Below are positions 16,239 to 24,580 of a DNA stretch of 64,000 nt, one piece after another. Numbering within the stretch: the first letter of the stretch is position 1; each line of letters begins with the position of its first letter. Below the pieces are notes generated by a model. That model ran no database searches. It saw only the letters and a list, made by a program, of their open reading frames with translations, and was not told where the DNA came from. This DNA is from CAVQZA01 sp963718355 (GTDB lineage Bacteria; Actinomycetota; Thermoleophilia; Gaiellales; Gaiellaceae), in NCBI GenBank assembly GCA_963718355.1, contig CAVQZA010000001.1, positions 56,839 through 120,838 on the forward strand, given 5' to 3'. The position numbers and the translations under genes are program-made.

Positions 16239-17723
16239 GTGCGCTTCGACTCGTCACGGCTGTTCGCGCCTGCCCGACGTGCTTCGGGGTGGCCAAGGCT
16301 GCCTGCGGTGCTCGCCGAGGCGGCGGTCGCGACGAGCCACCCGCTCGCGACGACCGCCGGCGTGCGCGCGCTCGAGGCGGGCGGAAACGCTGTCGATGCG
16401 GCGCTCGCGGCGGCAGCGATGCTAACCGTTGCGGAGCCCGGTCACAACGGTCCCGGGGGCGATCTGTTCGCGCTGCTCTGGTGGGACGGCGCGCTCGTCG
16501 GTCTCAACGGCTCGGGCCGCTCGCCGGGCGAGCTCGACACGCTCGTCGTCGACGGGCATGGGCCACGCTCGGTCACGGTGCCCGGCGCGGTCGCCGCATG
16601 GGAGGACCTCGCGGCGCGGTTCGGCCGCCTCGGCCTCGACGCCGCACTGGCGCCGGCGATCGACGCAGCCGAGCGCGGGATCGTCGCGACGCCTCGGGTC
16701 GCCGAGCACTGGCGCCTGGCCGAGCGTGCGCCGTGGCCCGCGCCCGGCATCGGGGAGCGCTACGTCGTGCCCGGGCTCGCTGCGACGTTGCGCCGGATCG
16801 CGGAGAACGGCAGAGACGGCCTCTACACAGGCCCGGTCGCCGAGGCGATCGCCGGAGCGAGCTGGCTTGCCGAGGCTGACCTCGCCGCGCACCGCTCGGA
16901 GTGGGTCGAGCCGCTGCGCCTCTCGTATCGCGGGCTCGAGGTCTGCGAATTGCCGCCGAACGGCCAGGGCGCCGCGGCGCTGATCGCGCTCGCGCTCTCG
17001 GAGGGGCTCGACCTCGGGCTCCACGGCGAGATCGAGTCGATGAAGCTCGCGCTCGCGGATGCGCACGCGCACATCGCCGACGCGCCGCTTCCGGGCTTCC
17101 TCCTCGATCCTGCGCACCTGGCCGCGCGCCGTGCGCTGATCCGGGCCGACCGCGCGCTCGATGCGGTGCCGTCCCGCGAGGGCGCGACCACCTATCTCTG
17201 TTGCGTCGACGGCGACCGCAACGCGGTCTCGCTGATCCAGAGCACGTACGACCACTTCGGCTCGGGTGTCCTCGCCGGCAACACCGGCGTGGTGTTGCAG
17301 AACCGGGGCGCCGGCTTCAGTTCCGAGCCCGGCCATCCGAACGAGCTCGCGCCGGCGAAGCGCCCGTTCCACACCATCATTCCGGGGATGCTGCTCGAGA
17401 GCGGACGGCTGCTCGGCCCGTTCGGCGTGATGGGCGGGCCGATGCAGGCCCAGGGCCACTTCCAGGTCGTGCGCAACCTCGCGGGCGGCGACGACCCCCA
17501 GGGCGCACTCGATGCGGCGCGGTTTCGGGTCGACGGCGGTCGCTCGGTCGCGCTCGAGCCGGGGCTGTGGGGCAAAGCCGACGCGCTACGAGCCGCGGGC
17601 CACGAGCCGGTGCTCTCGACCGACCCGCACGGCTTCGGCGTGGGCCAGGCGATCCTCACGCTCGGCGACGCGCTGGTCGCAGGCTCCGACGGGCGCGGCG
17701 ACGGCTACGCGGCGGGGGTCTAG
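16239..17723 (+). CDS. Gamma-glutamyltransferase family protein
   Basis: N-terminal-nucleophile hydrolase family member of about 494 aa that would transfer or hydrolyse gamma-glutamyl groups. The proenzyme is cleaved before a catalytic threonine, here the second Thr of GATTYLCCVDGDRNAVSLI. Other family blocks are GGNAVDAALAAAAMLTVAEPGHNGPGGD near the N-terminus, and a PFHTIIPGM segment with GVMGGPMQAQGH toward the end. No signal peptide is seen. I chose GTG 16239, which has AGGAG upstream; an in-frame ATG at 16221 is the alternative. The substrate could be another gamma-glutamyl or acyl amide compound. Confidence 0.88.
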   Translation: MRFDSSRLFAPARRASGWPRLPAVLAEAAVATSHPLATTAGVRALEAGGNAVDAALAAAAMLTVAEPGHNGPGGDLFALLWWDGALVGLNGSGRSPGELDTLVVDGHGPRSVTVPGAVAAWEDLAARFGRLGLDAALAPAIDAAERGIVATPRVAEHWRLAERAPWPAPGIGERYVVPGLAATLRRIAENGRDGLYTGPVAEAIAGASWLAEADLAAHRSEWVEPLRLSYRGLEVCELPPNGQGAAALIALALSEGLDLGLHGEIESMKLALADAHAHIADAPLPGFLLDPAHLAARRALIRADRALDAVPSREGATTYLCCVDGDRNAVSLIQSTYDHFGSGVLAGNTGVVLQNRGAGFSSEPGHPNELAPAKRPFHTIIPGMLLESGRLLGPFGVMGGPMQAQGHFQVVRNLAGGDDPQGALDAARFRVDGGRSVALEPGLWGKADALRAAGHEPVLSTDPHGFGVGQAILTLGDALVAGSDGRGDGYAAGV

Positions 17724-18760
17724 CCCCACCAGAAGCTCGCCGCGACGACGACGTAGAACCCGACGAGCATCGCGCCTTCGTACCAGGTGCTCTCGCCGTC
17801 GAAGACGACGAGGGCGCTGATCAGCGCCGCGAGGATCAGCACGAGCGCGAGCAACGGGGCGAAGACGAGCGTCAGCGTGGTCGCGAAGAAGAGGCTCACG
17901 ATCACGAGCAGCGGCGTCAGCAGCAGCGCAACCTGCGTGGACGAGTTGAGGATCACGGAGATCGCGAAATCCGGCCGGTTCGCCGCCGCGAACTGCACGC
18001 CCACGACGTTCTCCACGGCGTTCCCGGCGATCGCGACGACGACGAGGCCCGCGAACGCCTGGCTCATGTGCATCGCCTCGGTTGCAGGCGTGAGCGCGGA
18101 GACGAACCAGTCGCTCGTCAGCGCCGCGCCGAGGCCGGCGAGCCCGAGCACGACGACGGTCGTGACGAGCGACCAGCGCGGCGGCTCGCGCTCCTGGCCC
18201 TCCTCGGCGGAGTGCATCAGGGCCGGGAGAGTGAGGAAGAAGAGCGCGATCAGCACGCCGGCGGCGATCAGGCTGAGCGCCGTCTCGTGCGCGGCGGCCG
18301 CGGTGCCCCACGCGTGCGTGAAGCTCGGCACGGCCATGATCGCCGCCGAGACGAGGGCCAGCGTGGCGATCGTCCGCGCGGTCCGCGAGTGGAACTTCTG
18401 CGGCCCGTTCTTCAAGCCGCCGACCCAGAATGCGAGCCCGAGCACGAGAATGCTGTTCGCGAGGATCGAGCCCACGAGCGCCGACTGCACGACGACGATG
18501 AGGCCGTCGTTGAGCGCGAAGAGCGCGATGAAGAGCTCCGGAAGATTGCCGAGCCCCGACTGCACGATCCCGGCGGTGCCCGTGCCGACGCGGCCGCCGA
18601 GTTGCTCGGTCGCACTGCCCACGAGCCGCGCGAGGCCGGCGATGGCGACGGCGGCGACGAAGAACGCAACCACCTCGTTCGCGTGCGCGTAGTGAGCGAT
18701 CCCCGCCGCCACGACGAGCACCGCCACCACCCCGAACTCGACCAGCTCCCGCCTGCTCAC
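17720..18760 (-). CDS. Calcium/proton (cation) antiporter, CaCA/Cax type
   Basis: Polytopic membrane antiporter of 346 aa with about ten to eleven hydrophobic segments. The two inverted-repeat signature motifs of the CaCA superfamily are visible: GLGNLPELFIALFAL near residue 70 and GNAVENVVGVQFAAANRP near residue 245. These carry the acidic residues that coordinate the cation. An acidic loop (HSAEEGQEREPP) separates the halves. It would export Ca2+ in exchange for protons. Its stop shares CTAG with the convergent gamma-glutamyltransferase gene. Confidence 0.9.
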   Translation of the reverse strand: MSRRELVEFGVVAVLVVAAGIAHYAHANEVVAFFVAAVAIAGLARLVGSATEQLGGRVGTGTAGIVQSGLGNLPELFIALFALNDGLIVVVQSALVGSILANSILVLGLAFWVGGLKNGPQKFHSRTARTIATLALVSAAIMAVPSFTHAWGTAAAAHETALSLIAAGVLIALFFLTLPALMHSAEEGQEREPPRWSLVTTVVVLGLAGLGAALTSDWFVSALTPATEAMHMSQAFAGLVVVAIAGNAVENVVGVQFAAANRPDFAISVILNSSTQVALLLTPLLVIVSLFFATTLTLVFAPLLALVLILAALISALVVFDGESTWYEGAMLVGFYVVVAASFWWG

Positions 18761-18771
18761 CGGGGCGACGC

Positions 18772-18777
18772 TAGCAT
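18772..18777 (+). promoter_or_regulatory. -10 element of flavin reductase-like gene, leaderless
   Basis: TAGCAT with exactly six bases to the GTG start at 18784, so the transcript should begin at the start codon. Confidence 0.5.
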
Positions 18778-18783
18778 CGCGCC

Positions 18784-19236
18784 GTGGATCTGAGAGCGCT
18801 GATGCGGCGGTTTCCGACCGGAGTCGCGGTCGTGACCGTCGCCGTCGAGGGACAGCAGCTGGGCCTCACGGTCGGCTCGCTCGTGTCCCTCTCGCTCGAA
18901 CCGCCGCTCGTCGGCATCGCGATCTCCCGTCAGGCGGCGCTGCACGAGTTGCTCCGCGAAGGCGGCTCATTTGCGGCGAGCCTGCTCGGCGAGACGCAGG
19001 ATGCGTTATCCCAGCACTTCGCCCGCGGCGTGCCGCCGATCGCGATGTGGCACGGCATCGAGAGCAGGCCCGGGCCGGTGACAGGTGCGCCGCTTCTCGA
19101 GGGCGCGCTCGGCTGGCTCGAGTGCCGGCTCACCGCCGAGCATCCGACCGGCGACCATACGTTGTTCGTCGGCGAGGTCGTCTCGATCGAGCTTGGCGTG
19201 AACGCCACACCGCTGATCCATCACGGTGACGGATGA
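18784..19236 (+). CDS. Flavin reductase family protein (FMN-binding split barrel)
   Basis: Protein of 150 aa with the flavin reductase-like pattern: FPTGVAVVTV, then LTVGSLVSLSLEPPLVGIAI, the SFAASLL strand, and the late TGDHTLFVGEV segment. Members reduce FMN with NAD(P)H for two-component monooxygenases, or simply bind flavin. No partner oxygenase is adjacent. The gene overlaps the following HAD gene by 4 bases (ATGA). Confidence 0.85.
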   Translation: MDLRALMRRFPTGVAVVTVAVEGQQLGLTVGSLVSLSLEPPLVGIAISRQAALHELLREGGSFAASLLGETQDALSQHFARGVPPIAMWHGIESRPGPVTGAPLLEGALGWLECRLTAEHPTGDHTLFVGEVVSIELGVNATPLIHHGDG

Positions 19237-19883
19237 TCGCCGCGGTCGTGTTCGACCTCGACGGGATCCTGATCCACTCCGAAGAGGTCTGGGACTCGGT
19301 GCGCGAGCGCTACGTCCGCGAGCGAGGCGGCCGCTACGACGACGAGGTGCAGCGGGCGATGATGGGAATGAGCTCCGCCGAGTGGTCTCACTACCTGCAC
19401 GAGAGCGCCGGGATCAGTGACGCGCCCGAGGAGATCAACGCCGAGGTCGTGCGACGGATGCTCGCCGCGTACGCCGAGGAGCTGCCCCTGATCGACGGTG
19501 CCGTCGAAGCGGTGCGACGGATCGAGGCCCGGTGGCCGCTCGGCCTCGCTTCGTCGTCGAACCGGCCGCTGATCGACACAGTGCTCGAGCTCGCCGGCCT
19601 GACCGCGAGCTTTCGCGTGACCGTCTCGTCCGAGGAGGTCGCGCGCGGGAAGCCTGCGCCCGACGTCTACCTCGAGGCCGCGCGCCGGCTCGGCCTGGCG
19701 CCTGGGGCGTGCGCGGCGATCGAGGACTCTCACAGCGGCATCGCCTCGGCCCGCGCGGCCGGGATGCGCGTGGTCGCGATCCCGAACCCGAGCTATCCGC
19801 CGGGCGCCGACGCGCTCGCCGCGGCCGACGTCGTGCTCGACTCGATCGCCGAGCTCACCGTCGAGCTGGTCGATTCGCTCTAG
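19233..19883 (+). CDS. HAD-superfamily hydrolase, beta-phosphoglucomutase-like
   Basis: HAD phosphatase/mutase of 216 aa. Motif I is FDLDGILIHSEE, motif II is ASSSNRP, motif III lies in the GKPAPDVYLEAARRLG block, and motif IV is AIEDSHSGIASARAAGM. Note that motif I reads DLDGI, with Ile in place of the usual Thr or Val after Gly. The cap domain is the small helical type of the phosphoglycolate/beta-phosphoglucomutase group. The substrate is unknown. Co-transcribed with the flavin reductase-like gene. Confidence 0.9.
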   Translation: MIAAVVFDLDGILIHSEEVWDSVRERYVRERGGRYDDEVQRAMMGMSSAEWSHYLHESAGISDAPEEINAEVVRRMLAAYAEELPLIDGAVEAVRRIEARWPLGLASSSNRPLIDTVLELAGLTASFRVTVSSEEVARGKPAPDVYLEAARRLGLAPGACAAIEDSHSGIASARAAGMRVVAIPNPSYPPGADALAAADVVLDSIAELTVELVDSL

Positions 19884-19886
19884 GCG

Positions 19887-20132
19887 CTACTGCTCGTAGT
19901 GCTCGACCGTATCGCCCGATCGCAGCTGTACGGCGGTCGGATCCTGGCCGAACTCCTCGCGCGCGCGCCGCTGACGCAGGAGGTCCCAGTAGCGATCGAG
20001 CTCGACCCTGACCGCTTCGAGACGCGCGTGCTGCTCGCCGTCGAGGCCGGCGCTCTGCCCGGCGAGGTCGAGCAGCCGATGCTCCTCGGCAACGAGCTCC
20101 TCGATGTGACTGTGGATGCTGGCGTCGTCCAT
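19887..20132 (-). CDS. DUF2630 family small protein
   Basis: Protein of 81 aa, highly charged and mostly helical: HIEELVAEEHRLLDLAGQ and RLEAVRVELDRYWDLLRQRRA. This matches the actinobacterial DUF2630 family, whose function is unknown. It lies 5 bases after the fabF stop on the same strand and is probably co-transcribed with it. It ends 3 bases from the convergent HAD gene. Confidence 0.8.
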   Translation of the reverse strand: MDDASIHSHIEELVAEEHRLLDLAGQSAGLDGEQHARLEAVRVELDRYWDLLRQRRAREEFGQDPTAVQLRSGDTVEHYEQ

Positions 20133-20137
20133 GCGGC

Positions 20138-21367
20138 CTACTCTACCCGGCCGAGCAGCACGCAGCCGTTGTGGCCGCCGAGCCCCATCGCGTTCGAAAG
20201 CGCCACGTCGACCTGTGTGTGCCGCGCTTCGTTCGGGACGTAGTCGAGGTCGCAGGCCGGGTCCGGCGTCTCGTAGTTGATCGTCGGCGGGAGGATCCCA
20301 TGGTGCAGCGCAAGCACGCACATCATCGCCTCGATCGCGCCGGCAGCCCCGAAGCAGTGCCCGGTCATCGACTTGGTCGACGAGACGGCGAGCTCGTAGG
20401 CATGCGCGCCGAAGACGTCCTTGATCGCCTTCGTCTCGGCCGCGTCGCCAAGCGGTGTCGAGGTGCCGTGCGCGTTGATGTAGCCGACCCGCTCGGGCGC
20501 GACGCCGCTGCGGGTGAGCGCGGCGCGGATCATCTCCGAGACGCCGATCGCCTCGGGCTCGGGCTGCGCGAGGCTGTGCGCGTCGTTCGAGGCTCCGTAG
20601 CCGAGCACTTCGGCGTAGATGCGCGCGCCGCGGGCCTTGGCGCTCTCCATCTCCTCGAGCAGTAGCGCGCACGCGCCCTCGCCCATCACGAAGCCCGCGC
20701 GCGTCGCGTCGAACGGGCGCGAGGCGCGCGGCGGGTATTCGTCCTCAACGGCGAGCCCGCGCATCGCGCAGAAGCCGGCGAGGATCAGCGGGTGGATGCA
20801 CGCCTCGGTGCCGCCGGCGACGATCGCATCGGCGTCGCCGCGGCGGATGATCTCCGCACCCTCGCCGACCGCGTGCGAACCGGTCGCGCAGGCGGACACC
20901 GGCGCGTAGTTCGTCCCGCGCACACCGAGCGAGATCGCGAGCTGGCCCGAGGCCGTGTCGACGAGCACGTTCGGCAGGAAGTGCGGCGCGACGCGGTCGT
21001 GGCCGCGCTCGGTAAGGATCGCGTACTGCTCGACTATCCCGATCACGCCGCCGATCGCGGAGCCGAACACGACACCGACGCGAGAGGGATCGGTCACCTC
21101 GAGACCGGAGTCGGCCATCGCCTCCTGGGCAGCTCCTAGCGCGATGAGAACGTTCCGCTCGAGCCGGCGCGCGTCCTTCGGCGCTGCGACGGCGGACGGG
21201 TCGAATCCTTTGATCTCGGCTGCGATCCGCACCGGAAAGTCCGAGGCGTCGAACGCCTGGATGAAGTCGATCCCACTCTGCCCCGTGATCGCCGAGTTCC
21301 AGGTCGAGGGCGCGTCGAGGCCGAGCGGGGTGACCGCACCGAGACCGGTGACTGCGACTCGTCTCAC
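20138..21367 (-). CDS. fabF: 3-oxoacyl-[acyl-carrier-protein] synthase II
   Basis: Condensing enzyme of fatty acid elongation: joins malonyl-ACP to acyl-ACP with loss of CO2. It is 409 aa, the usual size. The Cys-His-His triad is complete: Cys160 (VSACATGSH), His300 (NAHGTST) and His337 (SMTGHCFGAAG), with Lys332. Only one synthase gene is here, without other fab genes, so it is not part of a full fatty acid operon. The GTG start at 21367 has a TACGAT -10 exactly six bases upstream. Confidence 0.95.
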   Translation of the reverse strand: MRRVAVTGLGAVTPLGLDAPSTWNSAITGQSGIDFIQAFDASDFPVRIAAEIKGFDPSAVAAPKDARRLERNVLIALGAAQEAMADSGLEVTDPSRVGVVFGSAIGGVIGIVEQYAILTERGHDRVAPHFLPNVLVDTASGQLAISLGVRGTNYAPVSACATGSHAVGEGAEIIRRGDADAIVAGGTEACIHPLILAGFCAMRGLAVEDEYPPRASRPFDATRAGFVMGEGACALLLEEMESAKARGARIYAEVLGYGASNDAHSLAQPEPEAIGVSEMIRAALTRSGVAPERVGYINAHGTSTPLGDAAETKAIKDVFGAHAYELAVSSTKSMTGHCFGAAGAIEAMMCVLALHHGILPPTINYETPDPACDLDYVPNEARHTQVDVALSNAMGLGGHNGCVLLGRVE

Positions 21368-21373
21368 AGGTCG

Positions 21374-21379
21374 ATCGTA
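21374..21379 (-). promoter_or_regulatory. -10 element of fabF, leaderless
   Basis: TACGAT on the minus strand, six bases before the GTG start of fabF. No clear -35 is seen at 17 bases further upstream. Confidence 0.5.
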
Positions 21380-21380
21380 A

Positions 21381-21632
21381 TCACTCGGCCCGGATGAGCC
21401 GGAACCGTCCGAACGTGCGGCCGTGGTAGGTGCCCCTCAGCTTGAAGCCGTCGCCGTCCGGCTCGAGGACGTCGACGATCCCCGTGAAGACGCCGCGGTA
21501 GCGCAACTCGAGCCCGACGACGTCGAACCCCGCACGGAGCGGGCCGAGCCTGGTCTCGCCGCGTGCCCCGGCGATGCGCTTGTGCACGAGCGGCAGCGGC
21601 TTCACGTCCCAGTCGCCGTCGAGCCCGCCCAT
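21381..21632 (-). CDS. Hypothetical protein, 83 aa
   Basis: Small protein I do not recognise. It is predicted all-beta with repeated short strands (LRYRGVFTGIVDVLEPDGDGFKL, then RGTYHGRTFGRFRLIRAE) and has no signal peptide or membrane segment. It ends 13 bases before the fabF start on the same strand, and its start is divergent from and 17 bases from the DNA ligase start. Coding is supported by the tight fit between neighbours and by typical third-position GC, not by homology. Confidence 0.5.
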   Translation of the reverse strand: MGGLDGDWDVKPLPLVHKRIAGARGETRLGPLRAGFDVVGLELRYRGVFTGIVDVLEPDGDGFKLRGTYHGRTFGRFRLIRAE

Positions 21633-21637
21633 CGCGT

Positions 21638-21643
21638 TAGCCT
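21638..21643 (+). promoter_or_regulatory. -10 element of the DNA ligase gene, leaderless
   Basis: TAGCCT with exactly six bases to the ATG at 21650. Confidence 0.45.
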
Positions 21644-21649
21644 GCCACG

Positions 21650-22657
21650 ATGGAGCCCGGCCCGCGAGTCCCGTTCCCGCCGATGGAGGCGGAGCTTCTC
21701 GCCGCGCTGCCGGCGCAGCCCGGCTGGCAGTACGAGCCGAAGTGGGACGGGTTCAGGGGCGTACTCGAGAACGACAACGGCGAGCTCGCGCTGTGGTCGC
21801 GCAACGGCAAGCCGCTGCTGCGCTACTTTCCTGAGCTCGCGCCACTCGGTGACCTGCTGCCGCCCCACTCCGCGCTCGACGGCGAGATCGTGATCGCGCG
21901 CGACGGGCGGCTCGACTTCGATGCGATGCAGATGCGGCTGCATCCGGCCGAGAGCCGCATCCGCAAGCTCTCGGCCGAGATCCCTGCGGAGTACGTCGTG
22001 TTCGACGTCCTGCTGTGGAACGGCGAAGAGCTCTGGCGCCTGCCGCTCGAGGAGCGGCGCGCCCGGCTCGAGCAGCTCGCCGGCTTTCGGCTCTCGCCCG
22101 TGACGCGCGACGAGAACCTGGCCCGCGAGTGGCTGTCGACGATCGAGGCGGCCGGGCTCGACGGGGTGATCGCGAAGCGGCTCGAAGCGTCGTATCGCTC
22201 CGGCGCGCGCGACGCGGTCGCGAAGGTGAAGGAGCACAAGACGGCGGATTGCGTAGTCGCCGGGGTTCGGTGGAAGAAAGGGACGCGGAAACTCGCGACC
22301 CTGCTGCTCGGCCTCTACGACGACGATGGCCGGCTCGACTACGTGGGCTCCTGCGCAGTGGCCGCGAAGCTCGAGGCCGAGATCGCGGCGCTCGTGACGC
22401 CCCTACTCGAAGACGCGCCCGAGCGCGGCTTCGCCGAGCAGAACCGCTGGGGATCGGGCGGCCTCGAGGAGGCGCCGGTCAGGCCCGAGCTCGTCGTCGA
22501 GGTGCGCTACGACAAGGTGCAAGGCCACCGCTTCCGCCATGGAACGCGCCTGCTCCGCTTCCGCGCCGACAAGGATCCGGCCGACTGCACCTGGCGCGAA
22601 GTGCGCCCGCCGAGGCGCCCCGGCGACCCGACGGTCGAGTCCCTGCTCGCTCTCTAG
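21650..22657 (+). CDS. ATP-dependent DNA ligase, LigC type
   Basis: Seals DNA nicks with ATP; 335 aa. The adenylated lysine is Lys31 in YEPKWDGFRG (motif I). Other nucleotidyltransferase motifs are visible: LDGEIVI (motif III), EYVVFDVLLWNG (IIIa), GLDGVIAKRL (IV) and VAKVKEHKTADCVVAG (V). The C-terminal OB-fold follows, ending RADKDPADCTWREV. Relatives act in actinobacterial end-joining or repair. A LigD-type polymerase domain is encoded 3.5 kb away, but no Ku gene is in the window. Confidence 0.9.
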   Translation: MEPGPRVPFPPMEAELLAALPAQPGWQYEPKWDGFRGVLENDNGELALWSRNGKPLLRYFPELAPLGDLLPPHSALDGEIVIARDGRLDFDAMQMRLHPAESRIRKLSAEIPAEYVVFDVLLWNGEELWRLPLEERRARLEQLAGFRLSPVTRDENLAREWLSTIEAAGLDGVIAKRLEASYRSGARDAVAKVKEHKTADCVVAGVRWKKGTRKLATLLLGLYDDDGRLDYVGSCAVAAKLEAEIAALVTPLLEDAPERGFAEQNRWGSGGLEEAPVRPELVVEVRYDKVQGHRFRHGTRLLRFRADKDPADCTWREVRPPRRPGDPTVESLLAL

Positions 22658-22711
22658 GTTGACGCGTCACTGCGAACCGGGACGCGGGGTGGCTGGGGTT
22701 GTGGCTGGCGG

Positions 22712-23815
22712 TCATTCGCCGCTGCGCGGTGGCGCGGCGGGCAGCTGCACCGTGACGCGGAGCCCGCCGTCGGCGCGGGGCTCAAGGGTGAGGGTTCCCT
22801 CGTGCGCTTGGGTAATGCTCTTGACGATTGCCAGGCCGAGGCCGTCACCTGCGTGGTCGGTGCGTATGCGCTCGGTGCCGCGAAGAAACGGTTCAGCAAG
22901 CGTGGCAACCAACTGTGGAGTGAGCTTCTCGCCGGTGTTCTCGACAGTGAGCGCCACGCTCTGGCGGTGAGCCCTGGTCGTGACCCATACGGTCCCGTCT
23001 TTGGGCAGGTTGTGGACGATCGCGTTGACCACGAGGTTCGTGGTCAACTGCAGGAGTAGCGCGTGTGAGCCGATCGCAGCGGCCGGGTCGCCGGAGGTTT
23101 CGAGGGCGAGGCCGCGCTCTTCTGCAAGGGGGAGGAGCGTTTCAGTGGCCTCTTCCGCAATGAGGGATAGGTCGACGTATTCCGGGGTGAAGAATCGTCG
23201 GTCGGCGCGGCTGAGCAGAAGCAAGGCTTCAGTGAGGTCGATCGCTCGGGTGTTGACGGCGTGGAGGCGGTCGACGAGTTCGCCGGTGTCGCGGCTGGGA
23301 TCGTTGCGAGCGACGTCGAGAAGTGTCTTCGTGATCGCCAGAGGGGTGCGCAGCTCGTGCGAGGCATTGGCTGCGAATCTCTGCTGTTCGGCGATCTGGG
23401 CTTCGAGCCGCGCGAGCATGGTGTCAAAGACATCGGCGAGCTCGCGGAACTCATCTCCGCGGCCCTCCAACTGGATCCGATGGGAGAGCGACCCGGCCGC
23501 AGCCAGGCGTGTGGCGTCCGTGATGCGCGTCAGGGGGGCGAGCATGCGGCCGGCGAGAAGCCAGCCTCCCAGCAGACCGAATACCAGCAGGAACGCCAGC
23601 ACGATGGCCGCGACCGAGCCGAAGCCGTGCAGAGGGTCGGAGCGGTCGAATAGGAACCACCACGAGGGATGCATGTGGTAGAGCACCCCGTTGGGTATGT
23701 AGCGCAGAATGACCGCCCAAACGGCCGCGAGCATCAAGACACCCGCAACCATGAGGAAGCCGGCGTAGCTGAGGGTGAGCTTGAGGCGGGCACTCAGACC
23801 GGGGGCTCTAACCAA
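22712..23815 (-). CDS. Two-component sensor histidine kinase
   Basis: Membrane sensor kinase of about 367 aa. Two membrane helices bracket a short external loop of roughly 40 residues (ILRYIPNGVLYHMHPSWWFL). A HAMP domain follows (AGRMLAPLTRITDATRLAAAGS). The phosphoacceptor is in NASHELRTPLAI, and the ATPase domain has N-box LTTNLVVNAIVHN and G2 box AGDGLGLAIVKS. The true start is uncertain: I use the TTG at 23815 inside the end of the response-regulator gene, preceded by GAGGAGG. Codon use here looks a little less GC-rich than that of the neighbours. Confidence 0.88.
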   Translation of the reverse strand: MVRAPGLSARLKLTLSYAGFLMVAGVLMLAAVWAVILRYIPNGVLYHMHPSWWFLFDRSDPLHGFGSVAAIVLAFLLVFGLLGGWLLAGRMLAPLTRITDATRLAAAGSLSHRIQLEGRGDEFRELADVFDTMLARLEAQIAEQQRFAANASHELRTPLAITKTLLDVARNDPSRDTGELVDRLHAVNTRAIDLTEALLLLSRADRRFFTPEYVDLSLIAEEATETLLPLAEERGLALETSGDPAAAIGSHALLLQLTTNLVVNAIVHNLPKDGTVWVTTRAHRQSVALTVENTGEKLTPQLVATLAEPFLRGTERIRTDHAGDGLGLAIVKSITQAHEGTLTLEPRADGGLRVTVQLPAAPPRSGE

Positions 23816-24494
23816 GGTCCTCCTCAGTGTCCGGTCGCGTGTCGATGCGGTACCCAGCGCCGGCCACGGTGGCAATGATCCAGGGTTCGCCGAGGCGTTT
23901 GCGCAGTCCAGAGACCGTGATGCGCACGGCGTTGGTGAACGGGTCGGCGTTCTCATCCCACGCTCGCTCTAGAAGCACTTCGGCGCTAACGAGACCGCCT
24001 TCCGCAGCGACGAGGACTTCGAGCACTGCGAACTGCTTCCGGGTCAGGGCGACGTACCGACCGTCGCGGTAGACCTCTCGGCGGAAGGGATCCAGCCGCA
24101 GGTTTGCGATCTCTCTTACGGGCGGCCGGTTGTGGGCGCGTCTGCGGTCGAGCGCTCTGAGGCGGAGTACGAGTTCTTGGAGCTCGAACGGCTTCGTGAG
24201 GTAGTCGTCGGCGCCGAGCTCGAATCCGGTGGCCTTGTCGTCGAGACGGTCGGCAGCGGTAAGCATGAGGATCGGCATACCGCTACCAGAGGCGACGATG
24301 TGTCGGGCGATCTCGTCACCGGCCGGTCCGGGAATGTCTCGGTCGAGAACGGCGATGTCGTAGGCGTTGACGCTCAGCAGTTTCAGAGCGGTGTCGCCGT
24401 CAGCTGCGATGTCAGCCGCGATCGCTTCGAGGCGTAGGCCATCACGGATGGCTTCTGCCATGTAGGGCTCGTCCTCGACGATCAAGACCCGCAT
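23808..24494 (-). CDS. OmpR/PhoB-family response regulator
   Basis: DNA-binding response regulator of 228 aa. The receiver has the acidic pocket Glu7-Asp8-Glu9, phosphoacceptor Asp51 (VLDRDIPG), Thr79 and Lys101 (LTKPF). The winged-helix effector domain spans about residues 130-220 (RKQFAVLEVLVAAEGGLVSAEVLLERAWDEN). Its gene overlaps the kinase gene, so the two form one unit. The -10 TAGCAT at 24501-24506 is six bases from the ATG. The divergent carboxypeptidase gene is a likely target (inference). Confidence 0.93.
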   Translation of the reverse strand: MRVLIVEDEPYMAEAIRDGLRLEAIAADIAADGDTALKLLSVNAYDIAVLDRDIPGPAGDEIARHIVASGSGMPILMLTAADRLDDKATGFELGADDYLTKPFELQELVLRLRALDRRRAHNRPPVREIANLRLDPFRREVYRDGRYVALTRKQFAVLEVLVAAEGGLVSAEVLLERAWDENADPFTNAVRITVSGLRKRLGEPWIIATVAGAGYRIDTRPDTEEDLG

Positions 24495-24500
24495 CCTCGG

Positions 24501-24506
24501 ATGCTA
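24501..24506 (-). promoter_or_regulatory. -10 element of the response regulator gene, leaderless
   Basis: TAGCAT on the minus strand, exactly six bases before the ATG at 24494. Confidence 0.5.
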
Positions 24507-24580
24507 CGAGCTGGCGCGTATTGCCGGCATATCGAAAACCCCATACGCCGCGGCAACGCCACGCTGCCTTGAATGGACGG

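Noticed and set aside
20140..20145. TAGAGT as a -10 element for the DUF2630 gene
   Set aside because: It is the last two codons and stop of fabF; the small gene is most simply co-transcribed with fabF.
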